Shown piece by piece: positions 15,706 to 15,713 of a stretch of 15,713 nt of DNA. How positions within the stretch are numbered: position 1 is the first letter of the stretch; each line of letters starts with the position of its first letter. A program made the translations under genes and the position numbers. The notes under the pieces are model-generated. The model did no database searches, was not told where the DNA came from, and saw nothing but the letters and a program-made list of their open reading frames with translations. Source of the stretch: JBKQVT01 sp963727245 (GTDB taxonomy: Bacteria > Planctomycetota > Planctomycetia > Pirellulales > Thermoguttaceae); assembly GCA_963727245.1 (NCBI GenBank), contig CAVSFO010000002.1, forward strand, positions 1 through 15,713. The letters are read 5' to 3'.

Positions 15706-15713
15706 AGTTCTGG

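Noticed and set aside
1..15713. CRISPR array, tRNA or rRNA genes
   Set aside because: No regularly spaced 25-40-base repeats with unique spacers, and no tRNA cloverleaf or rRNA core sequence was noticed. The short repeats at 1-52 and 14146-14249 have a 7-base period and no spacers.

Overview
The window reads like a piece of a high-GC planctomycete genome, probably Pirellulales-like and possibly metagenome-derived. This is inference, from the mix of secreted carbohydrate-active proteins, a secreted HEAT-repeat protein, a transglutaminase-like exported protein, a Tad-type pilus locus, and many palindromic or short-period repeats between genes. No rRNA, tRNA or CRISPR array was seen.

Layout. 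(1) 172-2285 (+) is a secreted HEAT-repeat protein with a DUF3395-like C-terminus. (2) 2811-4194 (+) is a WS/DGAT or condensation-type acyltransferase. (3) 4649-6897 (+) is an exported GH-like protein with a discoidin-type C-terminal domain. (4) 7029-9004 (-) is a GH127 family protein, convergent with (3) across a perfect 23-bp inverted repeat. (5) 9282-10799 (+) is an exported transglutaminase-like protein, divergent from (4). (6) 11160-12521 (-) is an intact DDE transposase. (7) 12841-15487 (+) is part of a Tad locus: CpaF ATPase, two small Flp-like prepilins and a CpaA/TadV prepilin peptidase. The window ends in a large inverted-repeat element at 15545-15705.

The strongest overall pattern is frame disruption. 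I count about 23 frame changes in genes whose protein sequence otherwise stays coherent. They are dense at the left (about 8 and 7 in the first two genes), sparser towards the right, and absent from the transposase. This fits uncorrected single-base indels in low-coverage sequence better than biological decay, but both remain possible. Coordinates of disrupted genes span the whole reconstructed reading path.

Functionally, genes 3-5 look like an envelope or periplasmic set for handling complex glycans and possibly proteins. The right-hand genes form the motor, pilin and pilin-processing part of a Tad pilus; no secretin, CpaB, TadZ, TadB or TadC is visible. The most unusual local structure is at the first pilin. 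Its GTG start and ribosome binding site sit in the loop of a long AT-rich inverted repeat, and one arm of that repeat encodes the pilin leader peptide. A second is a repeat shared by genes 3 and 5 that supplies both of their stop codons.
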